Made by a program: the position numbers and the translations under genes. Shown here piece by piece: positions 52,166-61,249 of a stretch of DNA of 64,000 nucleotides (the stretch's first letter is position 1; every line of letters begins with the position of its first letter). The notes under the pieces were generated by a model, which searched no databases, had not been told where the DNA came from, and was given only the letters and a program-made list of their open reading frames with translations. Origin of the DNA: Sporolactobacillus spathodeae (GTDB lineage: Bacteria > Bacillota > Bacilli > Bacillales > Sporolactobacillaceae); assembly GCF_016908935.1 (NCBI RefSeq), contig NZ_JAFBEV010000002.1:124001-188000 (forward strand), given 5' to 3'.

Positions 52166-52990
52166 TTAGGAGACCGCTTTTTTCACAGGTCGTGACGCCT
52201 GGCCTTTGGCAAAAAAGGCGAGGACGATGACTAAGTAGAGGAACCAAATCATCCCTTGAAGGTAGGTCGGGTGATCAGAGTAACCAACAAGTGCATGGAG
52301 CATGCTGCCAAACAAACTGTGCTGGTTAAGCACGCCGCTGAGGTTATAGAAATAACCGATTTCCGGGAACACACCGACTTCAGTCAGTTCGTGAACGGCA
52401 TTTCCGAGAAGACCAGCGGCGATAATAATGAGGAGGCAACCCATCACGCGGAAGAAATAGGAAAAATTCATTCGATAGCTTCCGTTGTAGATTGCATAAC
52501 CAATCAAAATGGCCACTGCAAGTCCGACCAGTGTGCCGCTGAGAACTGGCAAGCTATTGGACGTCTGTCCATTGAGAAGAGCTAGAACAAACATGGCTAG
52601 TTCCATGCCTTCCCGAATAACAGTGATAAAGGCGAGGAACACAAGTTGAGCGACACTGCCGTTCGCTAAGGCATCGTTTATCTTTTCTTTAAGACTGCCA
52701 TTCAAGGACCGACTGTTCTTTTTCATCCAGAAGGTCATGTAGGTTAAAATGAGCACGGCAAGGGAAAATATAGCTGCTTCAATATAAGGCTGGTATTTCC
52801 ATTCACCGCCGTTGAACTGATAAAGCAAGGCGGCAAGGCCAATGGAAACGAAGGCAGCGAGCGCTGTGCCTAGCCAAATATAAGGATATTTCTTCTTTTC
52901 TCCAATTTGATGCAAATAGGAAAAAATAATACCTATAATAAGCGAAATTTCAAATCCTTCGCGCAAAGCTACAAGGAAACCGGCGTACAT
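52166..52990 (-). CDS. FTR1-family high-affinity iron permease
   Basis: A 274-residue polytopic protein from ATG 52990 (ribosome site AAGGGA in its orientation); the longer ORF to 53032 would start inside the Fur box. Two REXXE iron-binding motifs lie in membrane helices: VALREGFEISLI near residue 10 and TVIREGMELAMF near 130. Seven hydrophobic segments. Relatives are EfeU and yeast Ftr1, which import ferric or ferrous iron together with EfeO/EfeB-type partners; no partner gene is next to it. A perfect Fur box upstream indicates induction under iron starvation. Confidence 0.9.
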   Translation of the reverse strand: MYAGFLVALREGFEISLIIGIIFSYLHQIGEKKKYPYIWLGTALAAFVSIGLAALLYQFNGGEWKYQPYIEAAIFSLAVLILTYMTFWMKKNSRSLNGSLKEKINDALANGSVAQLVFLAFITVIREGMELAMFVLALLNGQTSNSLPVLSGTLVGLAVAILIGYAIYNGSYRMNFSYFFRVMGCLLIIIAAGLLGNAVHELTEVGVFPEIGYFYNLSGVLNQHSLFGSMLHALVGYSDHPTYLQGMIWFLYLVIVLAFFAKGQASRPVKKAVS

Positions 52991-53015
52991 GGGGATCTTC
53001 CCTTCGATATTGGTA

Positions 53016-53032
53016 TTGATAATCATTATCAA
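53016..53032 (-). promoter_or_regulatory. Fur box
   Basis: TTGATAATCATTATCAA, a perfect palindrome matching the TGATAATNATTATCA Fur consensus, 26 nt before the start codon of the iron permease. Confidence 0.93.
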
Positions 53033-53091
53033 TTATCTCTTTGAATTATTTTAACATATCCTTGCCGCCGGACACAAGATTAAGCAGTGTT

Positions 53092-55278
53092 TTACTTTGA
53101 TATTTTTTGTATCCGCCAGACGAAGCTTCTGAAGTCGCCTTTTACATCCGGCACCGTGAGGCCGGAATACATCAACTCGTCACCGCCGAACACATCGCCT
53201 GTCGCGATGTTTTTATACAGCGCATTTGGATCCAGTCCCCTGAATTGGAAACAATGCATCGTACGCGATGGATCAGTAAGAACGATAAAGAAAAAACCAA
53301 TTGCTTCGGTCCGAGTCGAATTCACGAAACACCAGGCAGCTGTGTTGCCGGTAAATGGGTTTTCAATTCGGTAGAAACGCCCGAATTGAACAATCGGTCG
53401 GATTTGCTTGTAAAAAGCAATTTGGCGGCGGATAATTTTTTCTTCATCCTCGGACAGCTCTGCGAGGTCGAGTTCGTAGCCGAAATTGCCAGACATCGCG
53501 ACATGACCGCGGATCGCGAGTGAGGTGACGCGACCAACCTGATGATTGGGACTTGCGGACACGTGCGCACCCATGGCAATCGCCGGGTATATGAAACTGG
53601 TTCCATATTGTATCTTTAAGCGGCAAACGGCATCTGTATTATCGCTGGTCCAAGTTTGCGGCATGTAATAGAGCATCCCCGGATCAAAGCGACCGCCGCC
53701 GCTCGAACAACTTTCAAAGAGTACTTCGGGATAAGTTGTTGTCAGCTTCTCCAGTAGTTCATACAAGCCGAGCATGTAACGATGTGCGGTTTCACGTTGC
53801 CTATCAGCAGGTAGCAATGCCGATCCAATTTCTGTCATATGCCGGTTCATATCCCATTTGATGTAGTTGATATTGGCGTTAGAAAGTACGTTGCAGAGCG
53901 CCTGAAACAGGTAATTGCGGACATCCGCGCGGGATAAATCAAGAACGAGCTGATTTCGAACGAGCGATCGGGTTCGCCCTGGGACATGGAGGCACCAATC
54001 TGGATGCGTCCGGTAAAGCGTGCTATCCGGCGAAACCATCTCCGGTTCAAACCACAGACCGAAACCGAGACCAAGCTGGTGCACTTGCTGCGACAGCCAG
54101 TCGAGACCGTGTGGTAATTTGCGGCGATCGACGATCCAGTCGCCGAGCGAACTCCGGTCGTTATCGCGATGACCAAACCAGCCATCGTCAAGCACAAAGA
54201 GTTCGATCCCGACTCTTGCGGCTACACGCGCGATCGCCAGCAACTTTTCCTCACTGAGCTTGAAATAGGTGGCTTCCCAATTATTGATCAAAATCGGGCG
54301 CAACCGATCACGGAATTGACCGCGCGCCAAACGTTCGCGGTAGAGTTGGTGATAGGTCTGCGAGAGGCTGCCAAGCCCCTTTGAGGAATAGGCCATGACA
54401 ACTTCAGGTGTCTGAAACGACGATCCTGGATCGAGTTTCCACGAGAAGTCAAATGGATTGATGCCAAGTGTCGCTCGCGTCGTATGATATTGATCAACTT
54501 CAATCTGAGCGGAAAAATTGCCGCTATAGACAAGGCTAAATCCGTACGCGCTGCCACTTTTTTCATCAGTGCCAGGACGGGCGAGAATAAAAAATGGATC
54601 GTGCTGCGGACTGCTCGCGCCTCGGGCACTGTCGATGACAGTGCGTACCATCGATAGCGGATGACGCGCGAATTGTCGCTCGTTATTATGATTGCCGTAG
54701 AAGTTGATCAAATCAAAACGGTCATCGCTAAAATCAAGCGCCATGCTGAAAGCCCGGAGGATCCGCAGCGGTTGGCAGCCATGATTTTCAAAACAAGCTG
54801 ATCGCGTGATCACTGGATAATCACGGAAGAGGGTATACGTCAGTACTACCCGAAGGTCGGTGATCGTGTCAACCAGTGTCAGATCGAGGGAATCGGCTTC
54901 CTGATCATCCATGACATAGGTTGCCGGCAATCCCTTCAGCCTTTTTTTGCCTTTGTAAATGCGGTGGCTTTCGTAATGCAGGTCAGTGACGGTTGAACCA
55001 TTCTTCAATTGAATTTGATAAGCGGGATTGCGAAAATCACCGGTGCCGTAACCCGGATACTCGAAAGGTAGTGTGTCCGGGGAAAAATACCGCTTTTTCG
55101 GATCGGCATAGGGCGCGAAGGAACGCGGGCCAGGGATAACGGATCGACTGCCTTTATAATTTTTGATGGCGGTTCCCCAATAGAGATGGAGCGGAAAACC
55201 TTCTTTGAGCGCAAAACAATAGCTCATGCCACAAGTCGTGAATTGAAAAAGATGATCGGTTCCGTCATATGAAATCAT
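53092..55278 (-). CDS. GH36 alpha-galactosidase
   Basis: A 728-residue cytosolic enzyme that removes alpha-1,6-galactose from melibiose and raffinose-type sugars. The nucleophile is Asp476 in INYIKWDMNRH and the acid/base Asp546 in TWTSDNTDAV, in positions almost identical to Geobacillus AgaA/AgaN. Other typical blocks: VLDDGWFGHRDNDRSSLGDW, GLGFGLWFEPEMVSP and ESCSSGGGRFDPGMLYY. Length equals the group I enzymes (about 730). No signal peptide. No transporter or regulator gene is adjacent, and no clear cre site was found upstream, so its operon partners are probably elsewhere. Confidence 0.95.
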   Translation of the reverse strand: MISYDGTDHLFQFTTCGMSYCFALKEGFPLHLYWGTAIKNYKGSRSVIPGPRSFAPYADPKKRYFSPDTLPFEYPGYGTGDFRNPAYQIQLKNGSTVTDLHYESHRIYKGKKRLKGLPATYVMDDQEADSLDLTLVDTITDLRVVLTYTLFRDYPVITRSACFENHGCQPLRILRAFSMALDFSDDRFDLINFYGNHNNERQFARHPLSMVRTVIDSARGASSPQHDPFFILARPGTDEKSGSAYGFSLVYSGNFSAQIEVDQYHTTRATLGINPFDFSWKLDPGSSFQTPEVVMAYSSKGLGSLSQTYHQLYRERLARGQFRDRLRPILINNWEATYFKLSEEKLLAIARVAARVGIELFVLDDGWFGHRDNDRSSLGDWIVDRRKLPHGLDWLSQQVHQLGLGFGLWFEPEMVSPDSTLYRTHPDWCLHVPGRTRSLVRNQLVLDLSRADVRNYLFQALCNVLSNANINYIKWDMNRHMTEIGSALLPADRQRETAHRYMLGLYELLEKLTTTYPEVLFESCSSGGGRFDPGMLYYMPQTWTSDNTDAVCRLKIQYGTSFIYPAIAMGAHVSASPNHQVGRVTSLAIRGHVAMSGNFGYELDLAELSEDEEKIIRRQIAFYKQIRPIVQFGRFYRIENPFTGNTAAWCFVNSTRTEAIGFFFIVLTDPSRTMHCFQFRGLDPNALYKNIATGDVFGGDELMYSGLTVPDVKGDFRSFVWRIQKISK

Positions 55279-55385
55279 CAGCAGGCGCTCCTTCCGTCAC
55301 TAAAAAGATTGGCATAAGGGACATGGTGGCAAGAGTAAGCAGCGTCACTGTTGGCGAATCCTAGTTTTTCTAAGCAGAGTCTATA

Positions 55386-55425
55386 AAAAAGAGGCTAGCC
55401 CTATTCGCGATAGGGATAAGCCTCT
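55386..55425 (-). terminator. terminator of the ABC exporter operon
   Basis: AGAGGCT / AGCCTCT with an inner CCCTAT / ATAGGG stem; on the minus strand it runs into TTTTTT. Confidence 0.88.
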
Positions 55426-55440
55426 GCATCGATGCAAGGA

Positions 55441-56646
55441 TTAAACGGCCAGCGGTCGAGAGGCGCGCAGGACGAGAATATTGATTACGATGAAAACAAG
55501 TGAGAAGCCAAGCAACACCGCGCCATCGAATCCCCAGCCACTAAAACCAGTGCCGCGGATCATAATATTACGCAATGCTTCAGTTGAATAATGGATTGGC
55601 ATCAGGTTGCCGATCAGCTGCACCCAACGTGGCAGTGTATCAATCGGGAACAGACCTGAAAGAAAAACCTGCGGCACGATCACGAGCGGGATGAACTGAA
55701 ACATCTGCAGTTCATTCTTGGCGGCTGTCGAAAGCAAGATGCTAAGAGACAGTGCGCTGAAGGACAAGATAAACACGATGATCAGCACATCAATAAGATT
55801 CCCAACATTATAGATATGCAGCACGTAGACCAAATAGCACGTAAGGATGAGCGACTGGACGATGACAAAGAGACCAAAGCCGATCATATAGCCCCAGATA
55901 ATCTGGTAGTTTTTGATTGGTGAGGCCATCAGCCGGTCAAGCGTTCCCGTTGTTCGTTCACGCAGAAAGGAGACGCCACCAATCATGAAAATAAACAGGA
56001 AGACGAAAATGCCGACCATCGCCGGGCCGAAGGCATCAAATGTGTTGAGATTGTCGTTGCCGTGTAGGTAAGAGACATTTAGTTCGACTTTTTGCGGCGC
56101 TTTCGGCGCATTGGAATTTCCTGATGCTTGCTGTTGCGGTAGCGAAGTGAGAATGCCTGGCGCATACGTGCGCAAGGTTTCTGTCATCTTTTGCATCGCC
56201 TGTTTTTGCGCGGCGATCGCCTTTTGCTGTTGGTGGATCACACCGGTCAGATTGTTCTTCAATTTATTAATACTGATTTTCTGAACTTTGGTCATCGATT
56301 TTTGTAGCTTCGTCATCGCAATGCCGTTGCGTTGCGGATTACTTCCTTCAAGATGGACGTGGACAGGGTCTTTCAGATCAACATAAGCGTCGATCTTCTG
56401 ATCAGCGAGTGCCTGCACGGCTTCAAGTCGGCTCATCCGTAGATAGTCGCTCTTCTTAAAGGCGGAAAGATAATCCGAAGATGAATAATTAATGACAGCA
56501 AGTTTCGGTTCTGGGGTTTTAGCCCCAAAGATATACCAGACAAGCGTCAGGATCACAAGCGGCGCGATGATCAACAGCGCGAGCGTTCGCTTGTCGCGAA
56601 GAATCTGGCGAATAATCCGATGGGCCATTGCCAATAGGTTGGTCAT
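55441..56646 (-). CDS. ABC-2 type exporter permease
   Basis: A 401-residue permease of the ABC2_membrane_3 type. One N-terminal helix (LALLIIAPLVILTLVWYIFG), a large extracytoplasmic part (about 45-205) with a coiled coil rich in Lys/Gln (QQQKAIAAQKQAMQKMTETL region), then five helices. The motif RERTTGTLDRLMASPIKNYQ precedes the helices, as in drug and antimicrobial exporters. It overlaps the ATPase gene by 4 nt. With the divergent TetR regulator it looks like an inducible efflux system; substrate unknown. Confidence 0.87.
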   Translation of the reverse strand: MTNLLAMAHRIIRQILRDKRTLALLIIAPLVILTLVWYIFGAKTPEPKLAVINYSSSDYLSAFKKSDYLRMSRLEAVQALADQKIDAYVDLKDPVHVHLEGSNPQRNGIAMTKLQKSMTKVQKISINKLKNNLTGVIHQQQKAIAAQKQAMQKMTETLRTYAPGILTSLPQQQASGNSNAPKAPQKVELNVSYLHGNDNLNTFDAFGPAMVGIFVFLFIFMIGGVSFLRERTTGTLDRLMASPIKNYQIIWGYMIGFGLFVIVQSLILTCYLVYVLHIYNVGNLIDVLIIVFILSFSALSLSILLSTAAKNELQMFQFIPLVIVPQVFLSGLFPIDTLPRWVQLIGNLMPIHYSTEALRNIMIRGTGFSGWGFDGAVLLGFSLVFIVINILVLRASRPLAV

Positions 56647-57365
56647 TTTCGCGTTTCCTCCTTTGCCAGAAAGACGTCTTCAATCGACGAGACGCCATAT
56701 TCTTCCATCAGATCTTTTGGCGCGCCTTGAGCGATTAAGTGGCCTTCACTGAGCAAACCGACCCGATCGCATTGCGTGACTTCATCCATGACATGGGTAG
56801 TGACAATAATGGTTGCGCCTTTGCTGCGTAGATAACGGAAGAGCAGCCAGATTTCTTTGCGGATCAGTGGATCGAGTCCGACTGTTGGCTCGTCAAGCAG
56901 ATACAATCGTGGCTCATGGACGAGTGCGGCCGCGAGCGAAAGCCGCCGCTTCATGCCACCGGAATAGTGATCGATGCTCTTTTTTAAATCATTTTCGAGA
57001 CCAACGCTTTTAGTAATCGCGCGGATACGCGCCTTCTTTTCCTTTCCGCGCAAACCTTGTATCGACGCGAAAAAGTCGAGATTTTGATAGGCGCTGAGCT
57101 CGGTATAAAGCGCGTCAGATTGTGCCATATAGCCAAGCGATCGAAAGGCATTGAGCGTGGGTTTCTGTTCAAACAGCTGAACCTCGCCGCGGTCCGCCTT
57201 TTCCAGTCCAAGTAGGATCCGCACCAACGTTGTCTTGCCGGAACCGGAAGGACCGATTAAACCGTAGATTTCACCTTCATTCAACGTAATTGAGACATCA
57301 TCCAGAACAACTTGTTTTTTGAATTTTTTATAAAGGTGCTCTCCTTTTACAGGATAGGTCATCAT
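56643..57365 (-). CDS. ABC exporter ATP-binding protein
   Basis: An ATPase of 240 residues from ATG 57365 (AAGGATG just upstream). The longer ORF to 57449 reads into the dispersed repeat and is rejected. Walker A is GPSGSGKTTLVRILLG, the signature is HYSGGMKRRLSLAAAL, Walker B is LYLLDEPTVGLDP and the H-loop is VTTHVMDE. It belongs to the drug/CcmA-type subfamily with a short C-terminus (SSIEDVFLA). First gene of the two-gene exporter operon, transcribed away from the TetR gene. Confidence 0.9.
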   Translation of the reverse strand: MMTYPVKGEHLYKKFKKQVVLDDVSITLNEGEIYGLIGPSGSGKTTLVRILLGLEKADRGEVQLFEQKPTLNAFRSLGYMAQSDALYTELSAYQNLDFFASIQGLRGKEKKARIRAITKSVGLENDLKKSIDHYSGGMKRRLSLAAALVHEPRLYLLDEPTVGLDPLIRKEIWLLFRYLRSKGATIIVTTHVMDEVTQCDRVGLLSEGHLIAQGAPKDLMEEYGVSSIEDVFLAKEETRK

Positions 57366-57377
57366 AGTCACATCCTT

Positions 57378-57470
57378 TTTTGAGAGATAAGAGAATATAA
57401 GGCTTTTTGCGTAAAAATACAGCGAAGGCGCTCTGGCGCCTTGCGTCAAAGGCGAGCCAAGTTTTTCTCA
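57378..57470 (+). repeat. shortened copy of the dispersed repeat
   Basis: GAGAGATAAGAGAATATAAG, TTTGCGTAAAAATACAGCGA, CGCCTTGCG and GGCGAGCCAAGTTTTTCTCA. The GC-rich middle is lost. Confidence 0.65.
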
Positions 57471-57486
57471 GCAGGAACTGAATTGC

Positions 57487-57589
57487 TGAACACTCTGTTC
57501 AATATCATGATAAAATGAGAAGGGCAATCAATCAATATCCAAAATGACTCAAAGTGATCATTAGTGAACAGATTTGGAGAAAGTGTTCG
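57487..57589. promoter_or_regulatory. TetR operator candidates between regulator and exporter
   Basis: TGAACACTCTGTTCA at 57487-57501 is a perfect palindrome (6-3-6). The same half-sites recur as TGAACA (57565-57570) and TGTTCG (57584-57589), 13 bp apart. Both lie between the divergent genes. Confidence 0.65.
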
Positions 57590-57612
57590 CTAGAAAGGCG
57601 GGTTGAACCGTT

Positions 57613-58194
57613 ATGGCCGAAGATCTCCGGACGCAGAAAACAAAAATGGAGATAAGAAACCAATTTGTCAATTTGCTGCTTAAGAAGAATTTCAATAATA
57701 TAACGGTCAAAGACATTACGCGAGAAGCCAATATTGGCCGTGGAACTTTCTATCTGCACTTCAAGGATAAATATGATTTGTTGCAGACGATTATTGAGGA
57801 AGCAGTGACGGCCATTACCGATAAATTTCATCCGGCACAGCTTTTTGAACAGGGACAAGTGATCCCGGCACGCGGTCAGGCATTTATTTCAGAAGTCTTT
57901 GGTTATTTCCAGGCACATGAGAAACTGTATCGCGCGTTATTGTTTAATGAAGGGCTTCCCTCATTCCGTTACAAATTGCAGCAGCAGATGCTTGGCAAAT
58001 TCCAGCGCGAGGTTCGGCCACTTTTGTTAGAAAATCATAATCGTGATCCGCTGGCACTTGAGATCGTCCCTCAATTTGTGTCGTCCGGGATGATCGGACT
58101 TGTCGGCTGGTCGTTCGAGAACCATTTTTCTGTGCCTAAAGAAGCGATTGCCCGCAATATTATCCGGATACTTTCTCAAATTCCGTATCTTTAA
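57613..58194 (+). CDS. TetR/AcrR-family regulator
   Basis: A 193-residue repressor. The N-terminal HTH reads NITVKDITREANIGRGTFYL, followed by HFKDKYDLLQTIIEEA, the classic TetR signature. The C-terminal ligand domain is helical (FISEVFGYFQAHEKLYRALL, TetR_C_7-like, and GLVGWSFENHFSVP near the end). It diverges from the ABC exporter genes and is followed by an MFS carrier, so it probably controls both; palindromes in the shared upstream region support this. Confidence 0.9.
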   Translation: MAEDLRTQKTKMEIRNQFVNLLLKKNFNNITVKDITREANIGRGTFYLHFKDKYDLLQTIIEEAVTAITDKFHPAQLFEQGQVIPARGQAFISEVFGYFQAHEKLYRALLFNEGLPSFRYKLQQQMLGKFQREVRPLLLENHNRDPLALEIVPQFVSSGMIGLVGWSFENHFSVPKEAIARNIIRILSQIPYL

Positions 58195-58226
58195 AGGATT
58201 GCGTATGAAAATATCTTCGAGGTGTC

Positions 58227-59477
58227 ATGATGACTGAGATTGAGACGAACAGACAACACTATCCGGAAATTATCAAGCCGCTAATCATTTCTAAGCCTTT
58301 TCGCTTTATGTGGTTTGGCAACTCGCTATCAACCTTCGGATCGGCGATCACGAACGTCATTCTGCCGATTATTGTCTATAATCTGACTGGTTCACCGATA
58401 GCGATGGGCATCATCATGACTGCCTATCTTTTGCCGGAGGTACTGATTCTGCCGTTTTCTGGAATAATCGTCGACAGCTTCAACCGCGCGCGAATCATGC
58501 GTCTTGCCGATATGACTCGTTTTCTTCTTCTGCTGACTGTAATGGTGCTCAGTTTATCCGGACATTTGACGCTCCATTGGCTCGTTGGCATTGTCTCTTT
58601 AATCGGCTTGATGAGCGGATTGTTTGATCCGGCTTTCTCTGCGCTTCGCGCGACTGTTTTTGTGCCGGAAATCCGCAATTCAGCAAACGCGCTTAGTCAA
58701 TTTACGGTGCAGCTGCTGCGCCTCCTTGGTCCGTCCGTTGGCGGGATGATTCTGACCGTCACTTCAGCAGCACTCGGTTTCGGCATCGACAGTGTGACCT
58801 ATCTGATTTCATTTTTCTGTCTGCTAGCTCTAACACATGAAGGGAAGATTTTAAACAGGACGCGTAAGAAACTGTCGTTTTTCAAAGAATGTTTTGCCGG
58901 CGTTGCGATCGTCCGTAAGCAAACCTGGCTTTGGGTCACGATTGTTTTCTTCAGTTTCGTCAATATCGGCAGTTCAGGTACGATCGCGGTGCTTGTTCCT
59001 TGGTTAATCAAAGTGCATCAGCATCTACCTGCCTATGTTTATGGCCTTGTTATGTCGGGGTCGGCACTAGGGTCGATTGCTGCTGCTTTTGTTTTTGGCA
59101 TGCGAAAGAAGTGGCGGCATCGCGGCATATTGGCTTATTGCGGCATTTCGATCAGCGGTCTGGTTCTATTTCTGATGCCGTCGATCGATCAAACGGCGCT
59201 CTTGGTCCTGCTGATGGCATTCGAAGGTGCGGGAACAATGTTGTTCGGCTTAATTTGGGAAACCAGTCTGCAAGAATTGGTAGCGCCTGAAGCGTTCGGA
59301 CGCGTGGCGAGTATCGACATGTTCGGATCATTTGCGCTACTGCCAGTAGGCTATCTTCTGACCGGATGGCTGGCTTCCACGATCGGCGGCGTGCTGGCGA
59401 TGCAATTACTCAGCGGGGTCGTCTGCATGGCGAGTCTGCTAATATTGCTCGTACCCAGTATCCGCAGATTTACTTAA
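58227..59477 (+). CDS. MFS transporter (MFS_3/macrolide efflux-like)
   Basis: A 416-residue 12-TM carrier. ATG 58227 or the adjacent ATG 58230 follows GAGGTG. Motif A appears in shortened form as FSGIIVDSFNRARIM; LRLLGPSVGGMILTVTSAAL and LPVGYLLTGWLASTIGG are typical of the enterobactin/macrolide exporter branch (EntS/MefA-like). It lies 32 nt after the TetR gene in the same direction, so it is probably part of the TetR regulon. Substrate unknown. Confidence 0.85.
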   Translation: MMTEIETNRQHYPEIIKPLIISKPFRFMWFGNSLSTFGSAITNVILPIIVYNLTGSPIAMGIIMTAYLLPEVLILPFSGIIVDSFNRARIMRLADMTRFLLLLTVMVLSLSGHLTLHWLVGIVSLIGLMSGLFDPAFSALRATVFVPEIRNSANALSQFTVQLLRLLGPSVGGMILTVTSAALGFGIDSVTYLISFFCLLALTHEGKILNRTRKKLSFFKECFAGVAIVRKQTWLWVTIVFFSFVNIGSSGTIAVLVPWLIKVHQHLPAYVYGLVMSGSALGSIAAAFVFGMRKKWRHRGILAYCGISISGLVLFLMPSIDQTALLVLLMAFEGAGTMLFGLIWETSLQELVAPEAFGRVASIDMFGSFALLPVGYLLTGWLASTIGGVLAMQLLSGVVCMASLLILLVPSIRRFT

Positions 59478-59542
59478 GCAGAACGGATACGGATGATACG
59501 CATCATTTCACAGCCAATTGGCCCAATGCATGATCAGAACGA

Positions 59543-59576
59543 GAAAAAAGGCTCCTGATCGCTAGATCAGAAGCCG
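59543..59576 (-). terminator. terminator of the FAH/pdxK operon
   Basis: GGCTCCTGATC / GATCAGAAGCC with a 4-nt loop; T6 on the minus strand. Confidence 0.85.
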
Positions 59577-59591
59577 ATTTGGAAAAATAGG

Positions 59592-60215
59592 TCAATTCAG
59601 TTCGATGGTGCATGTACCAAGTGACGCATCGTCCCATAACAAATCGAACCGATCCCCAGCAGCAACGGGACCGACACCGGCCGGCGTTCCGGTGAACAGA
59701 ATATCGCCGGCTTTAAGGCCATAGTGTTCGGCGCAGAACACCAAGAGTTGATCGGGTGGGAAAATCATCGCACCAATCCTGCCACGTTGGCATTCCTTGC
59801 CGTTCTGCTTCAGTGAAAAATACTTCTCCGTGCAAGCGCTCAGTCCAGGAAAAGGTATAAACTCGGTCAAAGCCGCAGAATTCAGAAATCCTTTGGCAGC
59901 AAGCCACGGATAACCCTTCTTCTTAAGAAGATCCTGAACATCGCGTAATGTAAAGTCAATGCCAAGTGCCATTTGATCTACCAGATCGTCTGCACCTAAC
60001 CCGGGCGCATAGTCTTTGCCGATATGGAGGACTAGCTCCCCTTCGTAATGAATCGCGCCTTGAGCGCCAGGAAGGGCAATTGCTCCGCCGTTCATCCAGA
60101 CAGCGGCGTGAGTCGGTTTCGTGAAAATCATCGGCTCCTGCGGGATTGCGTTATGCAATTCTTTTGCATGGTTCACGTAATTTCTACCGACACAGAAAAT
60201 ATTGGCTAATTCCAT
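59592..60215 (-). CDS. fumarylacetoacetate hydrolase-family protein
   Basis: A 207-residue FAH-fold protein. It begins with IFCVGRNYVNHAKELHN, and the metal site is seen as IHYEGELVLHIG (two Glu) with the following Asp in ALGIDFTLRDVQDLLKKKG. The end has GDILFTGTPAGVGPVAAGD. Family members act as oxaloacetate decarboxylases/tautomerases, acylpyruvases or catabolic hydratases; a short form like this one fits the acylpyruvase/oxaloacetate group (YcgM, YisK). Substrate not determined. It is encoded 42 nt behind pdxK. Confidence 0.88.
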   Translation of the reverse strand: MELANIFCVGRNYVNHAKELHNAIPQEPMIFTKPTHAAVWMNGGAIALPGAQGAIHYEGELVLHIGKDYAPGLGADDLVDQMALGIDFTLRDVQDLLKKKGYPWLAAKGFLNSAALTEFIPFPGLSACTEKYFSLKQNGKECQRGRIGAMIFPPDQLLVFCAEHYGLKAGDILFTGTPAGVGPVAAGDRFDLLWDDASLGTCTIELN

Positions 60216-60257
60216 TTTTGATTCGCCTCCCAGGCAATAGAGAAATGAAGCAGACCA

Positions 60258-61088
60258 TTATTTCGCAGTGAGCTGACGCTTGTAGGCCGTATGGTCAGTC
60301 GGTCCAGTGAAAGCATTCAATCCGAAAGATTCGCGAATACCTGCCGTCACAAATGATTTGGCAGTGTGAACGGCTTCGGACACGGATAGCCCCTTGGCGA
60401 GGCCCGCAGTAATCGCTGCCGCATAGGTGCAGCCAGCGCCGTGAATATTTGGCGTGTCCACTTTTTCCTCACTGATCTCTTCAAATGTTGTTCCATCATA
60501 AAGAATATCAATCGCCCGTTCGGTATTTTTAAGCCGCGAGCCGCCTTTAACCAATGCGTATGTGACGCCGAGATCAACGATCCGAGCGGCGGCTTCTTTC
60601 ATTTCATCAACCGTGGAAATCCAGCCTGTACCCGCAAGTTTTGCCGCTTCATAGAGATTAGGCGTGGTGATCAGCGCCTGCGGCAATAAGAGACGGCGGT
60701 AGGCAGCCGTATTTTCCGGTTGCAGTTCCGGCTGCAATTCTTCCTCCGCGCCTTTGCAAACCATGACTGGATCAATAACGACATTTTCTAAGTGATGCTT
60801 TTTAATTGCGTCTGCGGCAATTTCGATCACTTCCGGTGATCCAAGCATGCCTGTTTTCAGCGCGTCAACGCCAATACCGTCAAGGATTGTCGCGAGCTGT
60901 TTCCGCAGCAGATCGGTATCGAGCATCGTGATCGAATGGGACCAACGTGAAGGTTCCATTGTGACGACACAGGTCAAGGCAGTCATGCCGTAAACACCGA
61001 GTTCCTGAAAAGTTTTCAAATCAGCCTGCATGCCGGCACCTCCGCTTGTGTCCGATCCGGCAATGGTTAAAGCTTTAAAATGTTCCAA
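60258..61088 (-). CDS. pdxK: pyridoxal kinase / HMP kinase of the ThiD fold (PdxK)
   Basis: A 276-residue ribokinase-fold enzyme. ALTIAGSDTSGGAGMQADLK, VYGMTALTCVVTM, VDALKTGMLGS, VVIDPVMVCKGA and the anion-hole block DTPNIHGAGCTYAAAITAGL are all typical. The conserved Cys in HGAGCT and the Met-Val-Cys-Lys-Gly segment match B. subtilis PdxK (formerly annotated ThiD), which salvages pyridoxine, pyridoxal and pyridoxamine and also phosphorylates hydroxymethylpyrimidine. No thiamine genes are nearby, which supports the B6 salvage role. First gene of a two-gene operon with the FAH-family gene. Confidence 0.88.
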   Translation of the reverse strand: MEHFKALTIAGSDTSGGAGMQADLKTFQELGVYGMTALTCVVTMEPSRWSHSITMLDTDLLRKQLATILDGIGVDALKTGMLGSPEVIEIAADAIKKHHLENVVIDPVMVCKGAEEELQPELQPENTAAYRRLLLPQALITTPNLYEAAKLAGTGWISTVDEMKEAAARIVDLGVTYALVKGGSRLKNTERAIDILYDGTTFEEISEEKVDTPNIHGAGCTYAAAITAGLAKGLSVSEAVHTAKSFVTAGIRESFGLNAFTGPTDHTAYKRQLTAK

Positions 61089-61249
61089 TTGCTTCCGTCT
61101 CCTTCCGAAATTACTGTTTCCACTCTCTCTTACCCATTATAGATGAAGTGGGTGAGAACAACTAACTTGAATTATATTGTGTTTGGCTGGCAGAAAATCA
61201 TGTATGGGGGGTATGCTTATCAATAGAAATATATTGGGGAGGGATTTCT

